Positions 43,041 through 53,000 of a DNA stretch of 64,000 bases are shown one piece after another. The notes beneath the pieces are model-generated. The model worked only from the letters and a program-made list of their open reading frames with translations, was not told the DNA's origin and made no database searches. Made by a program: the position numbers and the translations under genes. The stretch comes from Telluria antibiotica (GTDB lineage: Bacteria > Pseudomonadota > Gammaproteobacteria > Burkholderiales > Burkholderiaceae_D). The DNA lies in the NCBI RefSeq assembly GCF_011682055.1, contig NZ_JAAQOM010000012.1, forward strand, positions 62,001 to 126,000, read 5' to 3'. Positions within the stretch are counted from its first letter, which is position 1. Each line of letters starts with the position of its first letter.

Positions 43041-44932
43041 TGGATGAAATGCTCAAGGATTTCGTCGTCGAGGCGATGGATCTTGCAGCGAATGTTGAAG
43101 AGCATCTGCTGCACCTCGAACGCGATCCCAACAACAAGGAAACGCTGAACGCGGTGTTCCGCTCGTTCCACACCATCAAGGGTGGCGCGGGTTTCATGGG
43201 GCTGCCTGCGCTCGTCGCCGCCTGCCACCTGACGGAAAACCTGTTCGACGCGCTGCGCACCGGCGCGGCCCCCGTCACGCCCGCCGCGATCGAAGCGTCG
43301 CTGCAGGCGTCCGGCTTCGTGGCCGACCAGCTGAGCGACCTGAACAACGGTGCCACGCCGGACCAGCTGCCGCAGATGCCGGCCGACCTCGAGCGCATGC
43401 TCAAGGAAGCGATCGCCGGCAAGGACGCCGCGCCTGCGCCGAAGGCGGCACCGGCTCCGGCCGCGCCGACGCCGGCTCCGGCCGCCGCGCCGGCACCGGT
43501 GGCAGCGCCCGTCGCCGCCCCGGCCGCCGCGCCAGGCGCCGACGGTCTCGACTGGGAAGCGATGTACATGGCCGTCGTCCCGCCGGGCACGTACACCCCG
43601 AGCGCTGCACCGGCCGCCGCGCCAGCCGCGGCGGAGGCGGTCGCAGCACCCGCGCAGGCCGCGCCGGCCGAAGCTGCCGCCGCCGGCAAGCCGGGCTGGG
43701 ACGGTGTCGAGCGGCGCAACGAAGCCAAGCCGGCCGCAACCGGTCCCGCCAAGGACGAGAGCATCCGTATCGACGCGGTCAAGCTGGACGCGCTGCTGGA
43801 AGTCGCGGGTGAATCCGTGCAGGCCGCGAACCAGGCCGCCGTGCTGCTGGAGCGCCTGTCGCAGTTCAAGTTCGAAGGGCAGGCCGCCACCTTGATGGCC
43901 ACGTTGACGGAAACGCTGGAGCGCGCATCGCGTTACTCGGCCGAGCTGCAGCGCGCCACCCTGGCGACCCGCATGCAGCCGGTCGGCCGCCTGTTCCAGA
44001 AATTCCCGCGCCTCGTGCGCGAGCTCGCGAAGGACCTCGGCAAGGACGTCGAGCTGACCATCGAAGGCGCCGAGACGGAAGTCGACCGCGTCGTCGTGGA
44101 CAGCCTGTACGACCCGCTCGTGCACATGCTGCGCAACGCGCTGGACCACGGCGTCGAGGGTCCGGAAGACCGCGTCGCCAACGGCAAGCCGGCCAAGGCC
44201 TTTATCCTGCTGAAAGCATGGCAGGAAGCGAACAGCGTCATGATCGTGCTGCAGGACGACGGGCGCGGCATGGACCCGGCCAAGCTGCGCAAGAAGGCGC
44301 TCGAAAAGGGGCTGATCGGCGACAACCAGGCCACCAGCGACGACGAAGCGTACCAGCTCGTGTTCCTGCCGGGCTTCTCGACGAAGGAAGTGGCGTCGTC
44401 GGTCTCGGGCCGCGGCGTGGGCATGGACGTGGTCAAGACGGCCGTCGAGAAGAACCGCGGCGCGATCCGCATCGACTCGAACCTGGGCCGTGGCACGAAG
44501 TTCTCGATCCGCCTGCCGATCGAACTGTCGATCGTGCCGACCATGCTCGTGTCGACGTCGGGCGCGCAGCTGGCGCTGCCGATGGCCGTCGTCGAGCGCG
44601 TCGTCGAACTGCCGGAAACCTTCATGCAGGTCGGCGGTGCCCCGGTGCTGAAGGACCAGGGCCGTCCGCTGCCGGTGCGTTCGCTGGCGCTGTCGCTCGG
44701 CTACGAGGAATGCGTGGAGCGCGTGGGGATCGTCATCAACGCCCCGCAGCCGTACATCATCGCGGTGGAAGCCGTCGACGGCACGGCCGACCTCGTGATC
44801 AAGCCGATGACGGCGCTGAACGTCGACGGCATCACGGGTACGGCGCGCTCGGCCGAAGGCTCGCTCGTGCTGGTCGTGGGGCTGTCGTTCCTGATGGATG
44901 GCTGCCGCACCACGGTCCGCCTCGCAGCATAA
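43040..44932 (+). CDS. cheA: chemotaxis histidine kinase CheA, P2-less
   Basis: The 630-residue kinase has a P1 HPt domain with His44 in FHTIKGGAGF, then an Ala/Pro linker (about 128-235) where P2 would be, P3 dimerisation helices, P4 ATPase (NALDHG, DDGRGM, GRGVGMDVVK) and a CheW-like P5 domain. The ordinary CheY/CheB-docking P2 domain is not recognisable. It is directly coupled to cheZ. No cheW, cheY or receptor genes adjoin it, so it must work with components encoded elsewhere or control something other than flagella. Two hairpins follow. Confidence 0.93.
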   Translation: MDEMLKDFVVEAMDLAANVEEHLLHLERDPNNKETLNAVFRSFHTIKGGAGFMGLPALVAACHLTENLFDALRTGAAPVTPAAIEASLQASGFVADQLSDLNNGATPDQLPQMPADLERMLKEAIAGKDAAPAPKAAPAPAAPTPAPAAAPAPVAAPVAAPAAAPGADGLDWEAMYMAVVPPGTYTPSAAPAAAPAAAEAVAAPAQAAPAEAAAAGKPGWDGVERRNEAKPAATGPAKDESIRIDAVKLDALLEVAGESVQAANQAAVLLERLSQFKFEGQAATLMATLTETLERASRYSAELQRATLATRMQPVGRLFQKFPRLVRELAKDLGKDVELTIEGAETEVDRVVVDSLYDPLVHMLRNALDHGVEGPEDRVANGKPAKAFILLKAWQEANSVMIVLQDDGRGMDPAKLRKKALEKGLIGDNQATSDDEAYQLVFLPGFSTKEVASSVSGRGVGMDVVKTAVEKNRGAIRIDSNLGRGTKFSIRLPIELSIVPTMLVSTSGAQLALPMAVVERVVELPETFMQVGGAPVLKDQGRPLPVRSLALSLGYEECVERVGIVINAPQPYIIAVEAVDGTADLVIKPMTALNVDGITGTARSAEGSLVLVVGLSFLMDGCRTTVRLAA

Positions 44933-44946
44933 ACGACGCCGACGGC

Positions 44947-44972
44947 GCGAAAAGCGGATATCCGCTTTTCGC
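44947..44972 (+). terminator. perfect 26-bp palindrome after cheA
   Basis: GCGAAAAGCGGAT is followed directly by its reverse complement. The stem has no loop and no strong T-run, so it may be a pause or processing site ahead of the terminator that follows. Confidence 0.55.
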
Positions 44973-44990
44973 TTGCTACAAAGCTACGAA

Positions 44991-45023
44991 AAGCCTGCGC
45001 AGGAAATGCGCAGGCTTTTTTTA
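44991..45023 (+). terminator. intrinsic terminator of cheZ-cheA
   Basis: AGCCTGCGCA and TGCGCAGGCT form a ten-base stem with a five-base loop, followed by TTTTTTTATTT. Confidence 0.9.
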
Positions 45024-45173
45024 TTTGCATGTCGGGATGGTCGTCCAAACAAAATTTTTGTAACGACGAGTTCATTGGAATAATCATGCTCGCAGGGCAT
45101 TGCTTCCGCATTGCACAAATATGGCATAATCAAAGACCATGCCCGCATAAGCGGTCGTTTCACTGGATTTGAC

Positions 45174-46574
45174 ATGTTAAAAACGCTCTACGACAAACTT
45201 TGGGATTCGCATGTCGTGCGTGCCGATGCGGATGGCACCACCGTGCTGTATATCGACCGTCACCTGGTCCACGAAGTCACCAGCCCGCAGGCGTTCGAAG
45301 GCCTGCGCGAAGCCGGTCGCCCGCTATGGCGCACTTCGGCCAATCTTGCCGTAGCCGACCACAACGTGCCGACCACCGACCGCTCGCACGGCATTGCCGA
45401 CCCCACGTCGCGCCTGCAGGTCGAGACGCTGGACAATAACACCAAGTCCTTCGGCGTCACGTACTTCAACATGAACGACAAGCGCCAGGGCATCGTGCAC
45501 GTGATCGGGCCGGAGCAGGGCGCCACGCTGCCGGGCATGACGGTCGTCTGCGGCGACTCGCACACGTCCACGCACGGCGCGTTCGGCGCGCTGGCGCACG
45601 GCATCGGCACGTCGGAAGTCGAGCACGTGATGGCCACGCAGACGCTGCTCGCGAAGAAATCGAAATCGATGCTGGTGCAGGTCGACGGCGACCTGCCGGC
45701 CGGCGTGACCGCGAAGGACATCGTGCTTGCCGTCATCGGCAAGATCGGCACAGCCGGCGGCACGGGCTACGCCATCGAATTCGGCGGCTCGACGATCCGC
45801 GCGCTGTCGATGGAAGGCCGCATGACCGTCTGCAACATGGCGATCGAAGCGGGCGCGCGCGCCGGCATGGTCGCCGTCGACGACACCACGATCGACTACG
45901 TCAAGGGCCGTCCGTTCGCGCCCGTCGGCCCGCAGTGGGAACAGGCCGTCGCTTACTGGCGCACCCTGCACACCGATCCGGGCGCGAAGTTCGACTTCGT
46001 CGTCCAGCTGAATGCCCAGGACATCCGTCCGCAGGTGACCTGGGGCACGTCGCCCGAGCAGGTCACGACGATCGACGGCCGCGTGCCCGATCCGGACAAG
46101 GAAAAAGACCCCGTCAAGCGCGACGCGATGGAAAAGGCGCTCGTCTACATGGACCTGAAGCCGAACACCGCGATGGAAGACATCCGCATCGACAAGGTGT
46201 TCATCGGTTCCTGCACCAACTCGCGCATCGAAGACCTGCGCGCCGCCGCCGTCGTCGTGCGCGGCCGCCAGCGCGCGTCGAACGTGAAGCTGGCCATGGT
46301 CGTGCCGGGTTCCGGTCTCGTGAAGGAACAGGCGGAGCGCGAAGGCCTCGATGCGATCTTCAAGGCCGCCGGCTTCGAATGGCGCGAACCGGGCTGCTCG
46401 ATGTGCCTGGCGATGAACGCCGACCGCCTCGAACCGGGCGAGCGCTGTGCGTCGACGTCGAACCGCAACTTCGAAGGCCGCCAGGGCCAGGGCGGCCGTA
46501 CGCACCTGGTGTCGCCGGCGATGGCCGCGGCAGCCGGCATCGCGGGCCATTTCGTGGATGTTCGTAAAATCTGA
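45174..46574 (+). CDS. leuC: 3-isopropylmalate dehydratase large subunit
   Basis: The 466-residue aconitase-family protein isomerises 2- to 3-isopropylmalate in leucine synthesis. The 4Fe-4S cysteines are seen in IGSCTNSRIEDL and CSMCLAMN; CGDSHTSTHGAFG is the family signature. The length equals that of E. coli LeuC. The ATG at 45174 starts the conserved MLKTLYDKLWDSHVV. LeuD, its small subunit, follows after an entericidin gene and a repeat element. Confidence 0.97.
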   Translation: MLKTLYDKLWDSHVVRADADGTTVLYIDRHLVHEVTSPQAFEGLREAGRPLWRTSANLAVADHNVPTTDRSHGIADPTSRLQVETLDNNTKSFGVTYFNMNDKRQGIVHVIGPEQGATLPGMTVVCGDSHTSTHGAFGALAHGIGTSEVEHVMATQTLLAKKSKSMLVQVDGDLPAGVTAKDIVLAVIGKIGTAGGTGYAIEFGGSTIRALSMEGRMTVCNMAIEAGARAGMVAVDDTTIDYVKGRPFAPVGPQWEQAVAYWRTLHTDPGAKFDFVVQLNAQDIRPQVTWGTSPEQVTTIDGRVPDPDKEKDPVKRDAMEKALVYMDLKPNTAMEDIRIDKVFIGSCTNSRIEDLRAAAVVVRGRQRASNVKLAMVVPGSGLVKEQAEREGLDAIFKAAGFEWREPGCSMCLAMNADRLEPGERCASTSNRNFEGRQGQGGRTHLVSPAMAAAAGIAGHFVDVRKI

Positions 46575-46580
46575 TAAACA

Positions 46581-46654
46581 GTAGGGTGGGCACCCCGTGC
46601 CCACCATGCGTTTCGTAATCGCATACATTGGTGGGCACGGGGTGCCCATCCTAC
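46581..46654. repeat. palindromic repeat copy 4 (paired)
   Basis: GTAGGGTGGGCACCCCGTG on the left, GGTGCCCATCCTAC on the right, with a short AT-richer centre. It lies between the leuC stop and the entericidin start, ending seven bases before its ATG. Confidence 0.85.
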
Positions 46655-46660
46655 GACCAT

Positions 46661-46783
46661 ATGAAAAAGATCATTGTTCTCGCACTCATCGCAATCGCTG
46701 CAGCTGGCTGCAACACCATCTCCGGCGTCGGCAAGGACGTGCAGAAAGTCGGCCAGGTCATCACGGGCGCAGGCGGCAAGTAA
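46661..46783 (+). CDS. ecnB: entericidin A/B-family small lipoprotein
   Basis: The 40-residue product starts MKKIIVLALIAIAAAGCN: a short signal peptide with lipobox AAGC, so Cys17 is lipidated. The mature part (TISGVGKDVQKVGQVITGAG) is the amphipathic entericidin pattern. Entericidin B in E. coli is a membrane lipoprotein linked to stationary-phase lysis. Here it lies inside the leu operon, 12 bases before leuD. The symbol follows the family, not a tested function. Confidence 0.85.
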   Translation: MKKIIVLALIAIAAAGCNTISGVGKDVQKVGQVITGAGGK

Positions 46784-46795
46784 GGATTAGGAACC

Positions 46796-47443
46796 ATGGA
46801 TAAATTCACCGTACACGAAGGAGTGGTGGTCCCGCTGGACCGGGCCAACGTCGACACCGACGCCATCATTCCGAAGCAGTTCCTCAAGTCGATCCGCCGC
46901 ACCGGCTTCGGCCCGAACCTGTTCGACGAATGGCGTTACCTCGACCACGGCGAACCGGGCATGGACAATTCGAAGCGCCCGGTCAATCCGGACTTCGTGC
47001 TGAACCAGCCGCGCTACGCGGGCGCGTCGATCCTCCTGACCCGCAAGAACTTCGGCTGCGGCTCGTCGCGCGAGCACGCGCCGTGGGCCCTGCAGCAATA
47101 CGGCTTCCGCGCCATCATCGCGCCGAGCTTCGCCGACATCTTCTTCAACAACTGCTTCAAGGGCGGCCTGCTGCCGATCGTGCTGGACGAAGCGAAAGTC
47201 GAGCAGCTGATGAACGAAGTGAAGGCCTTCCCGGGCTACAAGCTCGTCGTCGACCTCGAGAAGCAGACCGTGGGCACGCCGGACGGCCGCCTCGCGTTCG
47301 AATTCGCCATCGACGACTTCCGCAAATACTGCCTGCTGAACGGCCTGGACGACATCGGCCTCACCTTGCGCCACGCCGACGAGATCCGCGCCTTCGAAGA
47401 GCGCCACCTCCGTGCGCAGCCGTGGCTCGCCAACACCATCTGA
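46796..47443 (+). CDS. leuD: 3-isopropylmalate dehydratase small subunit
   Basis: The 215-residue protein is the swivelling subunit that completes the LeuC active site. Family motifs are DTDAIIPKQFLK, KNFGCGSSREHAPWAL and NNCFKGGLLP. It lies 12 bases after the entericidin gene and 13 bases before leuB, so the leu genes form one unit. Confidence 0.97.
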   Translation: MDKFTVHEGVVVPLDRANVDTDAIIPKQFLKSIRRTGFGPNLFDEWRYLDHGEPGMDNSKRPVNPDFVLNQPRYAGASILLTRKNFGCGSSREHAPWALQQYGFRAIIAPSFADIFFNNCFKGGLLPIVLDEAKVEQLMNEVKAFPGYKLVVDLEKQTVGTPDGRLAFEFAIDDFRKYCLLNGLDDIGLTLRHADEIRAFEERHLRAQPWLANTI

Positions 47444-47456
47444 ACGAGAACAAGAC

Positions 47457-48527
47457 ATGAAGATTGCCATTCTGCCGGGCGACGGCATCGGTCCCGAAAT
47501 CACCGCGCAAGCCGTCAAGGTGCTGAACGCGCTGGGCGAATCGTTTGAACTGGAAAGCGCGGAAGTCGGCGGCGCCGGCTATGCCGCCCATGGTCATCCG
47601 CTGCCGCAGGGTACGCTGGCACTCGCGAAAGCGGCGGACGCCGTGCTGTTCGGCGCCGTCGGCGATTACAAGTACGACGCGCTGGAGCGCGCGCTGCGTC
47701 CGGAACAGGCCATCCTCGGCCTGCGCAAGGAACTGGGCCTGTTCGCGAACCTGCGTCCCGCGATCCTGTATCCGGAACTGGCCGGCGCGTCCACCCTGAA
47801 GCCGGAAGTGGTGTCGGGCCTGGATATCCTGATCATTCGCGAACTGACGGGCGACATCTATTTCGGCAAGCCGCGCGGCGTGCGCGAATGCCCGGACGGT
47901 CCGTTCGCGGGCCAGCGCGAAGGCTTCGACACGATGCGTTATGCGGAAGGGGAGATCCGCCGCATTGCCCACGTCGCGTTCCAGGCCGCGCGCAAGCGCG
48001 ACCGCCGCGTGACGAGCGTCGACAAGGCCAACGTGCTGGAGACGTTCCAGTTCTGGCGCGACATCGTCACGGACGTGCACAAGGAATACCAGGACGTCGA
48101 GCTCGAACACATGTACGTCGATAACGCCGCGATGCAGCTCGTGCGCGCGCCGAAGAAGTTCGACGTGATCGTCACCGGCAACATGTTCGGCGACATCCTG
48201 TCGGATGCGGCCGCGATGCTGACCGGCTCGATCGGCATGCTGCCGTCGGCTTCTCTCGATGCGAACAACAAGGGCCTGTACGAGCCGTCGCACGGTTCGG
48301 CACCGGACATCGCAGGCAAGGGCGTCGCGAATCCGCTGGCGACGATCCTGTCCGCCGCCATGATGCTGCGCTTCTCGCTGGGCAAGGCCGAACAGGCCGA
48401 TCGCATCGAGAACGCCGTCAAGAAGGTGCTCGCGCAGGGCCTGCGCACGCCGGACATCTACGAAGAAGGCACGACACGCGTCGGCACCGAGCAGATGGGT
48501 GACGCGGTCGTCAACGCGTTAGATTGA
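47457..48527 (+). CDS. leuB: 3-isopropylmalate dehydrogenase
   Basis: The 356-residue NAD-dependent enzyme oxidises 3-isopropylmalate. Motifs are LPGDGIGPEI at the start, the substrate-binding arginine region RPEQAILGLRKEL, and the metal/NAD site GDILSDAAAMLTGSIGMLPSA with PSHGSAPDIAGKG. The ATG at 47457 begins the conserved MKIAILPGDGIG. A half-copy of the palindromic repeat follows before asd. Confidence 0.97.
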   Translation: MKIAILPGDGIGPEITAQAVKVLNALGESFELESAEVGGAGYAAHGHPLPQGTLALAKAADAVLFGAVGDYKYDALERALRPEQAILGLRKELGLFANLRPAILYPELAGASTLKPEVVSGLDILIIRELTGDIYFGKPRGVRECPDGPFAGQREGFDTMRYAEGEIRRIAHVAFQAARKRDRRVTSVDKANVLETFQFWRDIVTDVHKEYQDVELEHMYVDNAAMQLVRAPKKFDVIVTGNMFGDILSDAAAMLTGSIGMLPSASLDANNKGLYEPSHGSAPDIAGKGVANPLATILSAAMMLRFSLGKAEQADRIENAVKKVLAQGLRTPDIYEEGTTRVGTEQMGDAVVNALD

Positions 48528-48545
48528 AATAACGTTACGTTCAAA

Positions 48546-48566
48546 GGTGGGCACCCCGTGCCCACC
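48546..48566. repeat. palindromic repeat copy 5 (single arm)
   Basis: Only one stem (GGTGGGCACC / GGTGCCCACC type) is present, 18 bases after the leuB stop; no inverted partner is found before asd. Confidence 0.75.
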
Positions 48567-48627
48567 AATTGCGTGAACTAAGGAATACGCCGAACGGGGC
48601 GGAGTAAATTCAAACGAGGGATTAATC

Positions 48628-49752
48628 ATGAAATTAGTAGGTCTGGTTGGTTGGCGCGGCATGGTCGGTTCGGTCCTCATGCAGCGCATGCAGGACGAGG
48701 GCGATTTCGCCCACATCGAGCCGGTGTTCTTCACCACCTCGAATCCGGGTGGCGCTGCGCCTGCAATGGCCAAGAACGAAACCACGCTGAAGAGCGCAAC
48801 CGACATCGCCGAACTGTCGAAATGCGAGATCATCATCTCGTGCCAGGGCGGCGACTACACGACCGAAGTGTTCCCGAAACTGCGCGCCAGCGGCTGGAAC
48901 GGCTACTGGATCGACGCCGCGTCCACGCTGCGCATGAACGACGACGCCGTCATCGTGCTCGACCCCGTGAACCTGAACGTCGTCAAGGACGCGATGACGC
49001 GCGGCGTGAAGAACTTCATCGGCGGTAACTGCACCGTGTCGTGCATGCTGATGGGCCTGGGCGGCCTGTTCAAGCACGACCTCGTCGACTGGATGACGTC
49101 GATGACGTACCAGGCCGCATCGGGCGGCGGCGCGCAGCACATGCGCGAACTGCTGACCCAGTTCGGCACGATCAACTCGTCCGTCAAGCACCTGCTGGAC
49201 AACCCGGCATCGGCGATCCTGGAAATCGACCGCGGCGTGCTCGCGACGCAGCACGGCCTGTCGGCAGAAGAAACGAAGCAGTTCGGCGTGCCGCTGGCCG
49301 GCAACCTGATCCCCTGGATCGACAAGGACCTGGGCAACGGCCAGTCGAAGGAAGAGTGGAAGGGCGGCGCCGAGACGAACAAGATCCTCGGCCGCAACGC
49401 CGCTGCTGGCAGTGTCATCCCGGTCGACGGCCTGTGCGTCCGCATCGGCGCGATGCGCTGCCACTCGCAGGCGCTGACCATCAAGCTGAAGAAGGACGTC
49501 CCGCTGGACGAGATCAACGACATCATCGCGAACGACAACCAGTGGGTGAAGTTCGTGCCGAACACGCGCGAAGCGTCCGTGCGCGACCTGACCCCGGCCG
49601 CCGTCACGGGCAGCCTGACGATCCCGGTCGGCCGCGTGCGCAAGATGTCGATGGGCCCGGAATACATCTCCGCGTTCACCGTCGGCGACCAGCTGCTGTG
49701 GGGCGCCGCCGAGCCGCTGCGCCGTATGCTGCGCATCGTCCTGGACAAGTGA
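48628..49752 (+). CDS. asd: aspartate-semialdehyde dehydrogenase
   Basis: The 374-residue NADPH-dependent enzyme makes aspartate semialdehyde for lysine, threonine, methionine and cell-wall precursors. The N-terminal nucleotide loop is GLVGWRGMVGS and the catalytic Cys lies in GGNCTVSCML; the C-terminal IPVGRVRKM is a family block. Length fits the gram-negative type. It follows leuB with its own leader of about 100 bases. A terminator follows. Confidence 0.97.
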   Translation: MKLVGLVGWRGMVGSVLMQRMQDEGDFAHIEPVFFTTSNPGGAAPAMAKNETTLKSATDIAELSKCEIIISCQGGDYTTEVFPKLRASGWNGYWIDAASTLRMNDDAVIVLDPVNLNVVKDAMTRGVKNFIGGNCTVSCMLMGLGGLFKHDLVDWMTSMTYQAASGGGAQHMRELLTQFGTINSSVKHLLDNPASAILEIDRGVLATQHGLSAEETKQFGVPLAGNLIPWIDKDLGNGQSKEEWKGGAETNKILGRNAAAGSVIPVDGLCVRIGAMRCHSQALTIKLKKDVPLDEINDIIANDNQWVKFVPNTREASVRDLTPAAVTGSLTIPVGRVRKMSMGPEYISAFTVGDQLLWGAAEPLRRMLRIVLDK

Positions 49753-49781
49753 TGTAAGCTGCGCCTGCGGGCGCGGGAAAG

Positions 49782-49804
49782 AGGCGGCCGCGGGCCGCCT
49801 TTTT
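49782..49804 (+). terminator. intrinsic terminator of asd
   Basis: AGGCGGCC and GGCCGCCT pair across a three-base loop and are followed by five T in all. Confidence 0.88.
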
Positions 49805-50045
49805 CATTGTTGGGCCGCCTGCGATGGATTATCCTTTCGTGCTGTCGAACTGACACGGGATCATCCAAAAAACATCACAAGTCTGAATACACCGTCTACA
49901 TATCTCAGACCCGCTGAATGTTTCTCCCTGCAGAACTTGCATGCCACAGTGCATGATGATATGTTGCTGGGACCTCCGGGCAAGCCGTGCGCCCCCGTCA
50001 ACCCACACCGCTTTCGAATCTATGCATGTCACTCACCGCCTCCCG

Positions 50046-53000
50046 ATGAAGTCGTCCGCGCTGAAGAAACTCACCGCGGCGGTCGCAAGTGCGCTGGTCC
50101 TGACGTCCGCGGCCCACGCGGCGGGCCTCGGCAAGCTCACGGTGTTGTCCGCGCTCGGCCAACCGCTGCGCGCCGAGATCGAATTGACGGCGGTGTCCGG
50201 CGAGGAGGCGTCCGGCCTGTCGGCCAAGCTCGCGTCGCCCGAGGCATTCAAGGCCGCGAACATCGATTTCAATCCGGCCCTGCTGTCGCTGCGCTTTACC
50301 GTCGAGCAGCGCGGCGGCCGCCAGTTCATCCGCGTCAGCTCCACGCAGCCGCTGAACGAGCCGTTCGTCGACATGCTGCTGGAACTGTCGTGGAATAACG
50401 GCCGCCTCGTGCGCGAATACACGTTCCTGCTCGACCCTGCCGAGCTGCGCGCCACGCAATCGGCCCAGGTCGCGCCGAGCGAGACCCGCGCCGCGCCGGC
50501 CGCCCGTCCGCAGGCCGCCGCACCGTCGACCATGGACACGGCACGCGCACAGGAACCGGACCGCATTGCCGGCCACCCGCCGCGCCGCAGCGAGCGCGCG
50601 GCCGCGGAGGGTGACGAGAGCGCAGCGTCGAAATACCGCGTCAAGCCGGGCGACAACCTGGGCCGTATCGCCGCCCAGGTCAAGCCCGTCGACGTGTCGC
50701 TCGACATGATGCTCGTCGCGCTGTACCGCGCGAACCCGGATGCATTCATCGGCAACAACATGAACCGGCTGAAGTCCGGCCGCATCCTGACCGTGCCCGC
50801 AGGCGACGCCGTGCGCGGCGCGGATGCCGCCGAGGCGCATGGCGTCGTCGTCGCCCACGCGGCCGACTTCAACGCCTACCGCAACAAGCTGGCGGGCCAG
50901 GTCGGCGCGTCCGAACCTGCCAAGGCCCCGGAAGCGGGGCAGGGCGCGGCCGGCAAGATCACCGCGAAGGTCGAGGAACGCCCGACCGCCGCCAACGAAG
51001 CCCAGGACAAGCTGCGCCTGTCCAAGGCCGCGCCGGCCAAGCCGGCCGGCAAGAGCACGACGATGAGCGCCGAGGACCGCATCGCCAAGGAGAAGGAACT
51101 GGCCGATGCGCAGTCGCGCGTGCGCGAACTCGAACGCAACGTGAGCGATCTCGAGAAGCTGGCCACGGTCAAGAACAAGGCCGGCGCCGAGGCGGCGAAG
51201 AACGCGTCCGCACCGCCTGCCGCGCCAGCCGCGCAACCGCAGGCGCCGACGGCCGCTGCGACGCACGCCCCGGCGGCACCGACGAAACTGCCGACCATCA
51301 AGCCTGCCGTCAAGCCGGCCGCAGCGCCGCCGGAACCGGGCCTGATGGACTTCATCATGAACAACCTGCCGCTCGTCGGCGGGGCCGCGGCCGCACTGCT
51401 GCTGGGTGGCCTGCTCGTCGCCCAGCGCCGCAAGAAGCTGGTCGTCAAGACGGTGGCCGAGCCTTCGGTCCTCGGCGTGCCGACCGAACCGGCGCACTCG
51501 ATGTTCGCCGAGACGGGCGGGCAGAGCGTCGACACGAACAACAGCGTCTTCAATTCCAGCTTCGCGCCGTCCGCCAGCCAGCTCGACACGAACGAAGTCG
51601 ATCCGGTCGCGGAAGCCGACGTGTACATCGCCTATGGCCGCGATGCGCAGGCCGAGGAAATCCTGAAGGAAGCCTTGCGCACGCATCCGGAGCGCGCGCC
51701 CGTGCGCCTGAAGCTGCTCGAGATCTACGCGGCCCGCAAGGACCTGCGCGCGTTCGAGACGCAGGCGACCGAGCTGTATGCGACGACGCGCGGCCAGGGC
51801 GACGAATGGGCGCAGGCCGCCGCACTGGGCCTGTCGATCGACCCCATGAATCCGCTGTACGCGCACAGCGCCGCGCCGGCCGTCCCGGTGCACAGCACCG
51901 AGGAACTGGGCCAGCAGGCCATGCTGTCGAAGGAACTGGACGACGACGCCTTCCGCGCGTCCGCCGCGCACGAGGCCGATCCGTTCGCCACGCAGCCGGC
52001 CGCCGCGATGGACTTCGGCCAGCACTTCGCCGACGCCATGGCGACCGCGCAGCCGGCACCGGCACCCGTGACCAATGCGCCGTCGCCAACGCCGGTCCCG
52101 ATGGAAGACGACCACGTGCTCGACTTCGACCTGGGCGGCCTGGCATTCGAGCCCGTCGAGGCGGCCCCCGCGCCGGCCCCCGCAGCGCAAGCCGCGCAAG
52201 CGAACGACGTGCCCGACTTCGACTTCGACATGAGCGCCTTCGAGAAACCCGCCGCGCCTGCACCTGCACCGGTCGAGCCGGTAGAGGCGGTGGAACCCGC
52301 TGTTGCGCTGGACAAGGCCGCACACGACCCGCTGGACTTCGCGTTCGACATGGATTTTGCCGCACCGGCGCCGAACCCCGTGCCGGAACTGGAAGCGCAC
52401 ACGGACCACGACCTGCTGGCGCCTACCGCCGTGCCTACAGCCGTGCCGCCCGCCGCTGCCGACATCGAGATGGCCAGCCTGGCCCGCGAATTCGATCTGC
52501 CAGACCTGCCGACGGAACTGCAGGCCAGCCTGCCCGCCGAGCCGGCAGCGTCGGCTGCGTCCGAGGCGAGGGACCCGCTGTTCGACCTCGACGCGATGGA
52601 CTTCGGCCTGCCCGAGACGCCGCATGCGGAAAGCCCGGCGTCGATCCCGACGGCCGCGCTGGACGCCCACCTGTTCGACATCCCGGCCACGCCGGCGCCG
52701 GCGGAGGCAACGTTCGCCGAGCCGGACCGCATCGTCATCGAACCGGTGACCGAACCGGTGGTGCCGCAGTTCGACATGGGCGGCTTCGACCTCGACCTGC
52801 CGGCCGACGGCAGCCTGCCGCTGCCGGAAGTGCAGTCGCTGTCCGAGCCCGAGTTCGCCGCGCCGGCGGCCGATACCGCGCCTGCGGGCGCTCTGTCGCC
52901 CGCGCACATGGAGATGGAGACGAAGCTCGACCTGGCCATCGCCTACCAGGAAATCGGCGACAAGGAAGGGGCGCGCGAGCTGCTGGAGGAAGTCATCCGC

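Noticed and set aside
45100..45130. leuC promoter with TTGCTT and CATAAT
   Set aside because: The 19-base spacer and imperfect boxes make it unconvincing.
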